DNA of 64,000 nt from Natronorubrum halalkaliphilum. GTDB lineage: Archaea; Halobacteriota; Halobacteria; Halobacteriales; Natrialbaceae. Under the pieces are notes generated by a model. It was not told the DNA's origin and made no database searches. It saw only the letters and a program-made list of their open reading frames with translations. Positions 25,712 through 34,455 of this stretch are shown here, piece by piece. Within the stretch, counting starts at the first letter, position 1; the number at the start of each line of letters is the position of its first letter. Location: assembly GCF_009834785.1 (NCBI RefSeq), contig NZ_WUYX01000026.1, positions 124,120 to 188,119 on the forward strand. Direction: 5' to 3'. The position numbers were made by a program, and so were the translations under genes.

Positions 25712-27279
25712 GCGTGACTCACCCCGAATGCGTTTTCCGCGGTCTGCGCGGCGAGGTCGAAGACGGCCAGCACGTCCGGTCGGACGCCGAGTGCGATCAC
25801 GAGAACCACGAGCACCGCGAGCGAGACGAGGATCGTCGGGCGCGTCTCCGTGCCGATCGGGTGCCACCCCGCGAATGCCCTGGCGGGTTCGTCGCTGCTC
25901 CCCCCGAGCGGACCGGTCACCAGCGGTTTCGGATCGGCGGTCGCCGGAGACTCGAAGAACGCGCCGTAGACGATCGGCCAGAAGTACGCGACGTTCAGCG
26001 CGCCGGAGACGACGAACAGCGCCGGGACTACCGCTGAGACGTCGGCGCCGCCGAGGAGGAGATACCACTTGCTGGCGAAGCCGGCGAGAAGCGGGATGCC
26101 CGCGAGCGAGCACGCGGACAGCGCGAACACGCCCATCGTCAGCGGCATCCGATGTCCGACGCCGGCGACGTCGGAGACGCGTTTGACGTCCGTTTCGACG
26201 GCGAGTGCACCCACGCAGAAGAACAGCGCCAGCTTGGCGACCGCGTGTGCCGCGATGTGGACGAGTCCCCCGACGACCGCCGCCGGAACCAGCAGGGCGA
26301 CGCCGAGAACGACGTACGACAGGTTCGCCACCGTCGAGTACGCGAGCCGGCGCTTGAGGTCGTCCTGTTCGAGCGCGAGTACGCTTGCGAGGAGAATCGT
26401 CGCCCCTGCCACGACCGCAAGCGGGAGCGCGATTCCCAGTTCGGCGGTCGTCTCCGGACCGAACACCTCGAGTACCGTCCGGGCGATGCCGAAGACGCCC
26501 GATTTCACCACGACGACTGCGTGAAGAACGCCGGAGACGGTCGTCGGGGCGACCATCGCCTTGGGGAGCCACGCGTGCAGTGGCATCACCGCACCCTTGA
26601 CGGCGAAGCCGGCCAGCAACGAGAGGGCGGCGACCGTCGTCCACTCGGGATACTCGGTCGCGGCGGTCGCGAGGGCGTCGATTCCGCCGGGCTCGAACGC
26701 GATTGTGCCGGCGAACACGTAGGTGATCACCGCGCCACCGACAACCAGCGTTCCGCCGATGATGACGTAGATCGCGTACTCGTAGGCGACGCGTCGCGCA
26801 CGTTCGCTCCCCTTGTGAGCGACCAAGGGGTAGGTGCCGACGGTCGTCAGTTCGTAGAAGACGACCAGAACGAGGAGATTCGACGCGAACGCGACGCCGA
26901 TTCCTGAGCCGATACTGAGACAGAGCGCCGCAGTGTACCGCGTTCGGTGGTCCAGTCCGGTCCCGCGAGCGTACCCGACGCTGTAGATCGCCGTGACTAC
27001 CCAGAGACCGCTCGCGACGAGGGCGAAAAGCATCCCGAGCGGATCCGCCTGGAACTCGAGGTCGACGCCGGCAACGAGGGTGCCGAGGTTCGTCGTGTGC
27101 ACCTGCCCGCCGTGTGCGTCTGGAACCATGCTACAGACTAGCAGAAAGGTGAGCGCACCTGCCACAATAGGAGTCCCGTCGCGCACCGCCGGCCATCGTC
27201 GGCCTGCGACGACGACGCACATCGCGACGAACGCGACGAGGACGGCCGCCAACGGACGGAGTGAGTGAACCTCGGTCAT
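25708..27279 (-). CDS. Mrp/Nuo-type ion-translocating membrane subunit, first gene of operon
   Basis: 523 residues, about 14 helices. Conserved charges of a functional antiporter-like subunit are visible: VFYELTTVGTYPLVAH (Glu), MPLHAWLPKAMVAPTTVSG with VVVVKSGVFGI (Lys), LEQDDLKRRLAYSTVANLS and HIAAHAVAKLALFFCVGAL. It begins a three-gene operon with 4-base overlaps. No small Mrp subunits (B, C, E, F, G) and no NADH-binding subunits are nearby, so this is neither a standard Mrp antiporter nor a complete complex I. The operon lies immediately downstream of a PAS kinase gene on the same strand. Confidence 0.9.
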   Translation of the reverse strand: MTEVHSLRPLAAVLVAFVAMCVVVAGRRWPAVRDGTPIVAGALTFLLVCSMVPDAHGGQVHTTNLGTLVAGVDLEFQADPLGMLFALVASGLWVVTAIYSVGYARGTGLDHRTRYTAALCLSIGSGIGVAFASNLLVLVVFYELTTVGTYPLVAHKGSERARRVAYEYAIYVIIGGTLVVGGAVITYVFAGTIAFEPGGIDALATAATEYPEWTTVAALSLLAGFAVKGAVMPLHAWLPKAMVAPTTVSGVLHAVVVVKSGVFGIARTVLEVFGPETTAELGIALPLAVVAGATILLASVLALEQDDLKRRLAYSTVANLSYVVLGVALLVPAAVVGGLVHIAAHAVAKLALFFCVGALAVETDVKRVSDVAGVGHRMPLTMGVFALSACSLAGIPLLAGFASKWYLLLGGADVSAVVPALFVVSGALNVAYFWPIVYGAFFESPATADPKPLVTGPLGGSSDEPARAFAGWHPIGTETRPTILVSLAVLVVLVIALGVRPDVLAVFDLAAQTAENAFGVSHA

Positions 27280-27485
27280 GCGAGCGAAGGTGGCAGCTAT
27301 CGAACCGTGTCAGTCGAATCGGTGTCGCTTCGATTCGTCGATATCGACGTACTACCCGGTTGTTCTGGTGCTGGAACACCAATGGGGAGACGGCCGGAGT
27401 GCAACCGATCCCCCGACGGTCACGACGTGTTTGCACCTGAATCGTGTCCGCCCAACGGGACGTCTATTCGTTTCTCGGTGACGAC

Positions 27486-29906
27486 CTACTCCTCTGTGTG
27501 CTCTCCCTCGACGGGCAGCGTAAACGAGAACGTCGATCCCTCGCCGGGTTCGGAATCGACCCAGATGTCGCCATCGTGGCGCTCGACGATGCGCTTACAG
27601 AGCGCGAGACCGATTCCCGTTCCCGAGTGCTCGTCGTTCGCGTGCAGGCTCTGGAAGACCTCGAAGACGCGCTCGCCGTCGTCCGGCTCGATACCGATCC
27701 CCTCATCTGCAACTGAGACAATTACCTTCGAACCGGTCCGATCGGCCGAAATATCCACCCGTGGCGAGTCGTCGCCACTGTACTCGAGCGCGTTGGAAAG
27801 CAGGTTCTGGAACACCTGTCGTAACTGCCCCGGGTCCCCTTCGACGCGCGGCAGCGACTCGGTCGTGATCTCTGCATCGCTCTCCTCGAGCACCACTTGG
27901 AGATCCGCCAGAACGTCCTCGAGCACGCTGTTCAGGTCGACCGTCTCGAAGGGATCGCCGCGCGTTTCGACCCGTGAATACTCGAGCAATCCCTCGATCA
28001 TGTCGCGCATTCGTTCGGCGCCGTCGACGGCGAAGTCGATGAACTCCTCGCCGTCTTCGTCGAGGTCGTCCGCGTAGCGGCGTTCGATCAACCGGAGATA
28101 GCTCGTGACCATCCGCAGGGGCTCTTGCAGGTCGTGCGAGGCGGCGTACGCGAACTGTTCGAGGCGCTCGTTGGATTTCTCGAGCCGTCGCTCGAACTGC
28201 TTTCGCTCGGTGATGTCGGTCAGTGCGCCGGGGAACGTCACCGGATTTCCGTCATCGTCGTACTCGACGTGACCGCGCGCAACGACCCACCTGAGTTCGC
28301 CGTCGGCGTCCCAAACGCGGTACTCTTCTTCATACTCTTCTCCCGATTCGATCGCGCCCTCCACCTTCCGTTGAACCCGATCGCGGTCGTCCTCGTGAAT
28401 GGCTGAGATGAACTGCTCGACCGATACGCCCTCATCGGTTGCGTCGGGATCGATCCCGAACGTCTTGGCAAACGACGGACCCGTGTAAATTCGATCGTCG
28501 GGAATATGCCACTCCCACGTTCCGATAGCGCCGGCTTCGGTCGCCGCCTCCAATCGCTCCTTTGCATCCTCGAGATAGCGCTCGCGTTCGACCCGTTCGG
28601 TTACGTCGTTCGCCGCGCCTAACCATCGAGTGATCTCGCCGTCCGCGTCCAGAAGCGGTGTGGCACGCGAGACGATCCAGGACACCGTACCGTCTTCGCG
28701 AACGATACGGTGTTCCAGTTCGAAGCTACTTTTCGTCCGAACGGCTTCATCGATGGCCTCCTGAACGCGTGGCTGATCTTCGGGAGGGACGTGTTTTGTG
28801 ATCCACGACCGACCTTGTTCGTCGGTGTCGGCGAGGATATCCGCCCCTTCCAGACTGTGTATCTCGCTCCACTCCGCGTTCGCACTGAACACCGCGTCCG
28901 ACGTGGTGGTGACCAACGCGCGAAAGCGTTCTTCGCTCTCGCGCAATTGTTCGTACGCCTCTCGTTTTGCGTCTTGGAGTAGTTCCTGTCCGCGCAACAC
29001 GATGTCCGATTCGAGCTGTGATTCCGTGGCGTCGGGATCCTGTAGCAGTTCCTGCTCGTCGTCCGCCTGGAGTTCCTGGACGATCGGCGTGATGTCCGTG
29101 ACACTGTGGATGATGTAATCGATTTCGCCCGTCGTATCAAACACCGGCGAATTGGTCGGACTCCACCACCGTTCCTCGAATTCGTCTCCACCGGACTCGC
29201 GGTCGGGGATCGGATAGTGCGTCACCGACATGACGTCGGTTTCCCCGGTCTCCGCTACGCTCTCGAGGGACTCGCGCAGATTTCCGACGCCATCGGCCGG
29301 GTCGTCGGGGTTGTTCGGAAAAATCTCGAACAACGTCCGACCCATGATCTCCGTCCGCTCGGTCATCGTCGCGTCCAGATACGCATCGCTCACGGCCACG
29401 ATTTCGTAGTCCCCGGGCTGTACGATGAGATAGTTACCGGGCACGTTCTCGAACAGCCGACGAAAGGTCGCTTCGGTGGCCTCCGGTTCCGTCCGATTGC
29501 GTTCGCTGACGTCGCGAACGACTCCGACCGTTCCCCGTGTATCGCCCGCCTCGGGCACGTTCACCCGCACTTCACAGCGAATCTGTTCCCCTTTTGGACC
29601 CTCCACGGTGAGATCGAGTACCTCGCCCCGGTCGGCGGAACTCGCCCGGAGACGGTCGATCTCACGTTCGATCGTCGCACTCTCGCCGTCGAAAAGCACC
29701 GACACGTGCTCGCCGAGCAGTTCCTCGCGTGCGTATCCGGTCATCTCGGTGATGGCGTCGTTAACCGCAACGAGTCGTCCGTCGGCGTCGAGCCGATAGA
29801 TACCTTCATCGATCGTGTCGACGAGGGTACGATAGTGCTGGAGGGCCTCGGTCTCGTCCGCGTCTCCCCAGAACGTCGTTTCGGAAGAACCAGCCCGTTC
29901 ACTCAT
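27486..29906 (-). CDS. Multi-PAS sensor histidine kinase
   Basis: 806 residues, no membrane helix. Four PAS/PAC units: about 22-140 (YRTLVDTIDEGIYRLDADGR), 148-290 (FENVPGNYLIVQPGDYEI), 330-450 (FRALVTTTSDAVFSANAE) and 455-580 (with the PAC ending GALTDITERKQFERR). A coiled coil links PAS2 and PAS3. HisKA carries YAASHDLQEPLRM; HATPase_c has QNLLSNALEYSG, ADEGIGIEPDD, EVFQSLHANDEHSG and GTGIGLALCKR. All kinase boxes are intact. PAS cofactors cannot be read from sequence; redox or light sensing is common in this group. The kinase core is paralogous to the fragment at 1-707. Confidence 0.93.
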   Translation of the reverse strand: MSERAGSSETTFWGDADETEALQHYRTLVDTIDEGIYRLDADGRLVAVNDAITEMTGYAREELLGEHVSVLFDGESATIEREIDRLRASSADRGEVLDLTVEGPKGEQIRCEVRVNVPEAGDTRGTVGVVRDVSERNRTEPEATEATFRRLFENVPGNYLIVQPGDYEIVAVSDAYLDATMTERTEIMGRTLFEIFPNNPDDPADGVGNLRESLESVAETGETDVMSVTHYPIPDRESGGDEFEERWWSPTNSPVFDTTGEIDYIIHSVTDITPIVQELQADDEQELLQDPDATESQLESDIVLRGQELLQDAKREAYEQLRESEERFRALVTTTSDAVFSANAEWSEIHSLEGADILADTDEQGRSWITKHVPPEDQPRVQEAIDEAVRTKSSFELEHRIVREDGTVSWIVSRATPLLDADGEITRWLGAANDVTERVERERYLEDAKERLEAATEAGAIGTWEWHIPDDRIYTGPSFAKTFGIDPDATDEGVSVEQFISAIHEDDRDRVQRKVEGAIESGEEYEEEYRVWDADGELRWVVARGHVEYDDDGNPVTFPGALTDITERKQFERRLEKSNERLEQFAYAASHDLQEPLRMVTSYLRLIERRYADDLDEDGEEFIDFAVDGAERMRDMIEGLLEYSRVETRGDPFETVDLNSVLEDVLADLQVVLEESDAEITTESLPRVEGDPGQLRQVFQNLLSNALEYSGDDSPRVDISADRTGSKVIVSVADEGIGIEPDDGERVFEVFQSLHANDEHSGTGIGLALCKRIVERHDGDIWVDSEPGEGSTFSFTLPVEGEHTEE

Positions 29907-30005
29907 ATACGTGGTAGAGACCCTCGACTCTGATAAACATCCTGCCAGACCGCTCCCGTACGAGCCGCCAAATTGAAATTGAGCCGAATTACGCGGAGCC
30001 GGCCG

Positions 30006-30412
30006 TCAGTTCGGTCCCGGTTTCTTCGATCTGACGGATGCCGATGGCTGGGTGGCTGACTCGCCGTCGACCTCGAATTTCCGAAGAAGGTGTTATACTG
30101 CCGGACAGAACGATTCGAAGGTCTGTCGCGCTACTGCGGCCGTCCTCGGGGACGACGGCCGCGAATTCGCGACCGACTTCTCAGTGACTTCTGTCCGACA
30201 GTATAGAGTCGCTCGGCTCCCTCGACGAGCGATCCAGCTTCGGAAGCCACCTGCGACATTGCAGAGCGTTGCTCATCGACGGTTACGGAGACACCGTCTG
30301 CTTTGTCAGCGGTTTCGTCGCTGATCTCGCGGATTCCGTCGTCGATTTCCGCTGTGTTTTCGGCCACGTTGGAAAACGCATCAGCCGCGTCCTGGACGGC
30401 CTCTGCAGTGTT
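30006..30412 (-). pseudogene. Methyl-accepting transducer C-terminal relic, split by a MITE-like insert
   Basis: On the minus strand a frame beginning just after a TAA reads NTAEAVQDAADAFSNVAEN, then EIDDGIREISDETADKADGV and SQVASEAGSLVEGAERL, which is the late signalling helix of a haloarchaeal chemotaxis transducer. Homology is interrupted at 30094-30205 by the inverted-repeat element and resumes as LLRKFEVDGESATQPSASV to a stop at 30006-30008, the usual style of transducer tail. The N-terminus, HAMP and most of the signalling domain are missing. Not functional. Confidence 0.75.
30094..30205. mobile_element. MITE-like element with 17-base terminal inverted repeats
   Basis: Left end TATACTGCCGGACAGAA and right end TTCTGTCCGACAGTATA are inverted copies with one mismatch in 17. 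The 112-base interior holds a second hairpin (GCGGCCGTC ... GACGGCCGC) and no coding capacity. It sits inside the transducer relic. Size and structure fit a non-autonomous derivative of a haloarchaeal insertion sequence; the parent transposase is not in this window. Confidence 0.7.
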
Positions 30413-30495
30413 TTACATATGCTCAACAAGCGGGATTCGCATGTTTCGCTGTAGTCGATAATACAAAAAGGGTGAACAAGCCAATACGGGCGTCG

Positions 30496-32346
30496 CTAGC
30501 CCACGACGGCGGACACGAGGCTGTTGAAGGCAGCGCCGATGCTCGAGGACAGACTGTCGCGCTCGAGGCTGTCCGACCGGTTGTCGCTGTCCGAACTGTC
30601 GCTGGAACCGTCGTGGCCGCAGTCGCTGTCGTAGGACTCGTCGAAGTCGCTCTCGTCACTGGAACTCTCGAAGCTCTCGCGTTCGGAGTCGGTCGTGGAG
30701 TCGCTGCGAGTGCTCTCCCGTTCGTCGATATCGCTTTCGCTGTCGCGTTCGTCGAAGGTGGACTCGCTCTGACTGTCGTCGTTGCGCTCGCTGCGGTCGC
30801 TCTCGCTCAGGTCGGAAGCGCTGTCCTGCTCGCTGCTGGACTCGCTTTCGACGTCGGTGATCTCGACAGTGTCAGTACCGGTGTCGCTCTCGCTGTCGGT
30901 GTCGAGTGCGGACTCGCTGTGTTCGCTGCGATCGGTCTCGCTCGCGTCGCTCTCGTCAGTGATCGTGCTCTGGTCGGTCTCGCTGTAGCTGCGGTCGCTC
31001 GAAACTTCGTTCTCCTCGCTCGCGCTGCTACGCTGGTCGCTGTCGTTGTCCGTACTGTCTAGACTGCTCTCTTGGGTATCGGTCTGGGATTCGCTGCTGG
31101 CGCTTGCACTCTCGTCGCTTGCGGATTCACTGTGGGTCCGTTCGCTATCGGTCGTGCTCGCGTCGCTCGTGCTCTCGTCGTTGGTGCTCTCGGAACCCTG
31201 ACGGTCGCTCTGGCTGCCGTCGAACTCGGATTCGGCGCTTTCGCTGCGATCGCTGGCGTCGTCGGAGCCGGAGCGGTCGCTCTGCGTAAGGGTGCTCTCG
31301 CTCGCGTCACGTTCCGATTCGTCGAAGGTGTGCTCGCTTACGCTACGTTCGTTTTCGCTCCACTCGCTTTCGCTCTGGACGCTCTCCTCAGAATCGCTCT
31401 CGCTGTCGCTCTGACCGAAGTCGAAGCTGTCGCGGTCGTTCTCTCCGCGGTCGCTCGAGTCGCGTTCGTCCGTTTCGGAGTCGCTCTCGCTGTCGGCGCT
31501 GTGGCGCTCGGCGCTCTCGCTTTCCTCGGAGTCGCTCTCGGCCTCGTCGCTGTCGTGCTCGCTGACGTCGCGCTCGCGCTCGTCGGACGAGTTTTCATCG
31601 AGGTCGCTCTCGTCGAGGCTGCTCGAACTGTTGCTCTCGTCGAGGCTGCTCGCGGTGCGCTCGCTCACGTCGATATCGGAATCGTCGTGATCGACGTCGC
31701 TGGCACTCGAATCACTCGAACGCTCGTCGGTGGAACTGTCGCGTTCCTCGGAGTCACTCGCGTTCTCGCTGGCACTCGAGTCGGTCTCGCTGAGCGTGCT
31801 GTCCTGGTCGGAGTGGCTCTCCGCGCGCTCGCTGACATCCCGATCGAGATCGTGCTCGTCTTCGTCGATCTGGACGTTCGTATCGTCGATCTCGGACTGG
31901 CTCGCGCTGCGGTCGCTTTCCTCGATGTCGCTGACGTCGCGCTCGCTGCTTGAGTCGCGCTGTTCGTTGCGGTCGTTCACGTCGGCGGAGCTCCCATCGC
32001 GGTCAGCCGCGGAGTCGCTCGAACTATCCCTGTCGCTTTCGTTGCGCTCGCTTTCGTCGAGAACGCTCGAACTGTCGTTCGCGCTGTCGCTCTCGCTGCG
32101 CTCGGACTCGCTCGAACTCTCGCGAGTGTCACTACTGGATCGGTCTCGGTCGCTACTACTGTCTCGCTCGCTGTCTTCGTTCTCGTCGAGCGACGACGCG
32201 CTGTCGCTGACGGTTTCTCCTTCGTCACATCGATCGTCGACGTGTGTGTTGACGCCGGCCTGGCTGGTACCGGCCGCTGCCAGCCCGCCCGCTCCGGACA
32301 ACACGACGAGGACAACCACTGTGACGATTGCTAATCTTTGAAACAT
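30496..32346 (-). CDS. Exported Ser/Asp/Glu-rich low-complexity protein
   Basis: 616 residues. The first 25 form a signal peptide (AIVTVVVLVVLSGAGGLAAA). The mature chain has a single Cys (DDRCDEGE) and is then almost only Ser, Asp, Glu and Arg in irregular units such as SESERSESDS, with scattered Thr, Phe and Val. The last 20 residues are mildly hydrophobic (SSSIGAAFNSLVSAVVG) but too short for a membrane anchor, and no PGF-CTERM motif is present. It resembles bacterial SD-repeat surface proteins in composition only. Highly acidic and probably disordered, it may be a glycosylated or cation-binding matrix protein. The matching hydrophobic frames on the other strand are shadows of the repeat. 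Confidence 0.85.
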   Translation of the reverse strand: MFQRLAIVTVVVLVVLSGAGGLAAAGTSQAGVNTHVDDRCDEGETVSDSASSLDENEDSERDSSSDRDRSSSDTRESSSESERSESDSANDSSSVLDESERNESDRDSSSDSAADRDGSSADVNDRNEQRDSSSERDVSDIEESDRSASQSEIDDTNVQIDEDEHDLDRDVSERAESHSDQDSTLSETDSSASENASDSEERDSSTDERSSDSSASDVDHDDSDIDVSERTASSLDESNSSSSLDESDLDENSSDERERDVSEHDSDEAESDSEESESAERHSADSESDSETDERDSSDRGENDRDSFDFGQSDSESDSEESVQSESEWSENERSVSEHTFDESERDASESTLTQSDRSGSDDASDRSESAESEFDGSQSDRQGSESTNDESTSDASTTDSERTHSESASDESASASSESQTDTQESSLDSTDNDSDQRSSASEENEVSSDRSYSETDQSTITDESDASETDRSEHSESALDTDSESDTGTDTVEITDVESESSSEQDSASDLSESDRSERNDDSQSESTFDERDSESDIDERESTRSDSTTDSERESFESSSDESDFDESYDSDCGHDGSSDSSDSDNRSDSLERDSLSSSIGAAFNSLVSAVVG

Positions 32347-32573
32347 ACTGTTCTCAGAACCTATTGCGTAGGCTACTGCAGTCTCCGCCGGGACGGCTTA
32401 AGAAACGGAAACGAAGCCTCGGGAAGATACGGGACGGAAGGCATCTCTTGCGGGATATTGTTCCACGAACGGCCGATTCTAATGTACCGATCAGTACGAA
32501 ACGCCGCCGCCGTAGGATGAGATTGCCCGAATCGCCACACTACCGTTATCCGCTCGGGGGGCCTCGTATCGGT

Positions 32574-32780
32574 ATGGAAAAAATAGCCGATCCCATCACG
32601 ACCGAATCACGGTTCCAGACGGCTCTGCAGACGCTCATTGTGGACGCGATTACGAACGGGGTTCCGGTCGAGGGTGGCTGGGAATGCCGATCGTCGAACG
32701 ACGACATCCCCGACTGGGATATCGCAATCCAGGAGGTAACGAAACCGTTCACACTGTCAAACGATCGGGACAGTCAGTAG
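32574..32780 (+). CDS. Short haloarchaeal protein, unknown function
   Basis: 68 residues from the ATG at 32574. It starts EKIADPITTESRFQTALQTL, then VDAITNGVPVEGGWECRS, then DWDIAIQEVTKPF. Such short proteins with a 'GVxVEGGWECR' middle are frequent in Halobacteria and have no assigned role. Soluble, one Cys, no membrane segment. It stands alone between the Ser-rich exported protein and a tiny zinc protein. Confidence 0.65.
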   Translation: MEKIADPITTESRFQTALQTLIVDAITNGVPVEGGWECRSSNDDIPDWDIAIQEVTKPFTLSNDRDSQ

Positions 32781-32873
32781 TACGAATCGCTCGCCACACC
32801 GTCCGGTTCGAGGATCGAGGGCGTGATCAGGATCGTGTTCGCTCGTCCGCTATTTTTTGTTCCACTCGAGCGA

Positions 32874-32993
32874 TCACCCGCGGCTTTCGCCGGGCCCCAG
32901 TCGGCAGTCGAGGCAGTAGTAGCCGTGATACGTGGCTCCTCTCCCGTAGGTGCTCCCACAGTTGACACACAGCGAATTGGTTCGTGAATACAT
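32874..32993 (-). CDS. Tiny zinc-finger protein (CxxC...CxxC)
   Basis: 39 residues from the ATG at 32993; a longer in-frame start at 33062 exists but adds a sequence without family character. The protein is essentially one knuckle pair, LCVNCGSTYGRG and YCLDCRLG, spaced as in haloarchaeal one-domain zinc fingers. By analogy these bind Zn and act in regulation, but no target is known. Confidence 0.6.
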   Translation of the reverse strand: MYSRTNSLCVNCGSTYGRGATYHGYYCLDCRLGPGESRG

Positions 32994-33324
32994 CTGTACG
33001 GTATCGTAGGAGCGGACTGCTCCTATAAAGTCGGTGAACGATAGGGGTAATTCGGGTAACATGTTACTTGTGTTAGAAGGTCAACGAATCCAGAGAACGG
33101 GAAGTTCGCACTCGAAGATGGCGAATCTCCGCCCTTCCTGGCAGTCATACGGTTTACTGTAGTCAATTACCGCCGACCGCCGACCCCGTTCTGGCGATCG
33201 GTGGTAAACAGTCACAGCGATCCGTATCAAACTCTCGTGGAATACCCTGATCAGTACAGGGCAAAACGTGTGTACTCACCGCGAGCGACCGCAGGGAGTG
33301 AGCGGGCGATACTCCCAGCACCCG
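32994..33324. other. Intergenic stretch, nothing recognised
   Basis: About 330 bases between two minus-strand genes. No coding frame, repeat or RNA signature could be supported. Confidence 0.4.
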
Positions 33325-33960
33325 TCAATCGCCCGATTTAACGACGATTTCGACGTGGTCCCCGACCCCAGCCTGCGCGTCATCGACGGACTCGACGCCC
33401 TCGAGGACGTACGCCTGTGGGTCGACTGGGCCGCCGTTGACAGTGACCGAAATCGTGTCGCCGTCGCGCTCGGAGAACGTCTGACCGTTTACGGCGAACT
33501 CCTCGGCCGTGATCGTCATGCCGAGCGTCTCGAGGGCGTATTCGATCGTCACGTTCTCACAGTGGGTGTGCCAGACGTCGCCGTTATCGTACTCGTGGAA
33601 GTGAAAACACTCGTCCAGTTCGGCGTACTGGGGGTCGTCGAACGCCACGACCGTCTCGTCGTACTGGACGTCGATCGTCCCGTGTTCGTGGATTTCACGG
33701 TCAGCGTCGGGCTGGACCGCGGCAGAACTGGCGGCCGTTCCGGGAGCAAGAAACACTGCGGCGTAGCCGACGAGAAATAGGGCGAGTACGAGACTGGCAC
33801 CCGCGTAGAGTGCCAGATTCCGGCGTTTCGATCCGCCAGAAGAGAGGTTCACGCGCCGCCTATCGATGGCCGTTAGTTCGTCGGCGTGGGCTCGATCGAG
33901 GTGTCTTTCGTACTCGTCGTCGGAAACGGGGTCACCGCAGTAGGAACACTGTGTCGGCAT
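33325..33960 (-). CDS. Zinc-finger membrane protein with His-rich outer domain
   Basis: 211 residues from the ATG at 33960. The N-terminus is a C2H2-type finger (CSYCGDPVSDDEYERHLDRAH), predicted cytoplasmic. One membrane helix follows (about 50-75, YAGASLVLALFLVGYAAVFL). The outer domain has a His/Cys cluster, HEHGTIDVQYD then DECFHFHEYDNGDVWHTHCE, likely a metal site, followed by a beta-rich tail (VNGQTFSERDGDTISVTVNG). It could couple an extracellular metal or redox state to a cytoplasmic finger, but that is inference. It follows the DoxX gene on the same strand after about 100 bases. Confidence 0.75.
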   Translation of the reverse strand: MPTQCSYCGDPVSDDEYERHLDRAHADELTAIDRRRVNLSSGGSKRRNLALYAGASLVLALFLVGYAAVFLAPGTAASSAAVQPDADREIHEHGTIDVQYDETVVAFDDPQYAELDECFHFHEYDNGDVWHTHCENVTIEYALETLGMTITAEEFAVNGQTFSERDGDTISVTVNGGPVDPQAYVLEGVESVDDAQAGVGDHVEIVVKSGD

Positions 33961-34063
33961 CGGTCTGAGACGAATGCAGGCGTCGAACGGCCATGAACAC
34001 AGGTCGAAGAACGGGGGCGAAAGTCGGCGCGTGTGGGGCGACGGTCGGCAGTTTCGAAGTGTC

Positions 34064-34453
34064 TTACTCGTCCTGAGTGGCCGCTTCGTCGAGGAGAATA
34101 ATCGCCCCGCCGAGGAGCGCGACGTTTTTGAGGAAGTTGATCTTGTTGTCGTGGCGCTCTTTCCCCTCCATCGTCCAGAAATCGTGGATCGCAGGCGTCG
34201 TTCCGAGGAAGAACACGACGAGCGCACCGGCGGCCGCCCGCGGGAACTTCCAGAGGATGATTCCGAGATTGGCGACGAACAGCATCCCGGTGACGAACGG
34301 AACGAGGACGTCCGGCATCGGAACGCCCTTCTCCTCGGCGACTGTCACGCGCTTGTCGTTGTTCTTGAACCCGTCGATGGCCATGTACGCCAGTATCCCG
34401 CCGTACAGCGCTCGACCGATGGCGGACGGCGGATCTGCCGAAGCGTCCGCCAT
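34064..34453 (-). CDS. DoxX-family membrane protein
   Basis: 129 residues with four membrane helices (ALYGGILAYMAIDGF, VPFVTGMLFVANLGIILW, AGALVVFFLGTTPAIHDFW, VALLGGAIILLDEA). The PAIHDFW segment and loop arrangement fit DoxX proteins, which in other organisms are quinone-linked subunits or partners of redox and sulfur enzymes. It begins two bases after the BNR-repeat gene stop, so the two are co-transcribed. Substrate unknown. Confidence 0.82.
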   Translation of the reverse strand: MADASADPPSAIGRALYGGILAYMAIDGFKNNDKRVTVAEEKGVPMPDVLVPFVTGMLFVANLGIILWKFPRAAAGALVVFFLGTTPAIHDFWTMEGKERHDNKINFLKNVALLGGAIILLDEAATQDE

Positions 34454-34455
34454 CG

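Noticed and set aside
23942..26644. 900-residue version of the second antiporter-like subunit
   Set aside because: The first 300 codons are an Arg-rich shadow of the upstream gene. The GTG at 25711 overlapping the preceding stop is the natural start.
30496..32346. Plus-strand hydrophobic frames opposite the Ser-rich protein (such as 31072-31953)
   Set aside because: Their Val/Ala/Leu-rich composition follows from reading the Ser/Asp codons in reverse. The minus strand has the signal peptide and the proper start.
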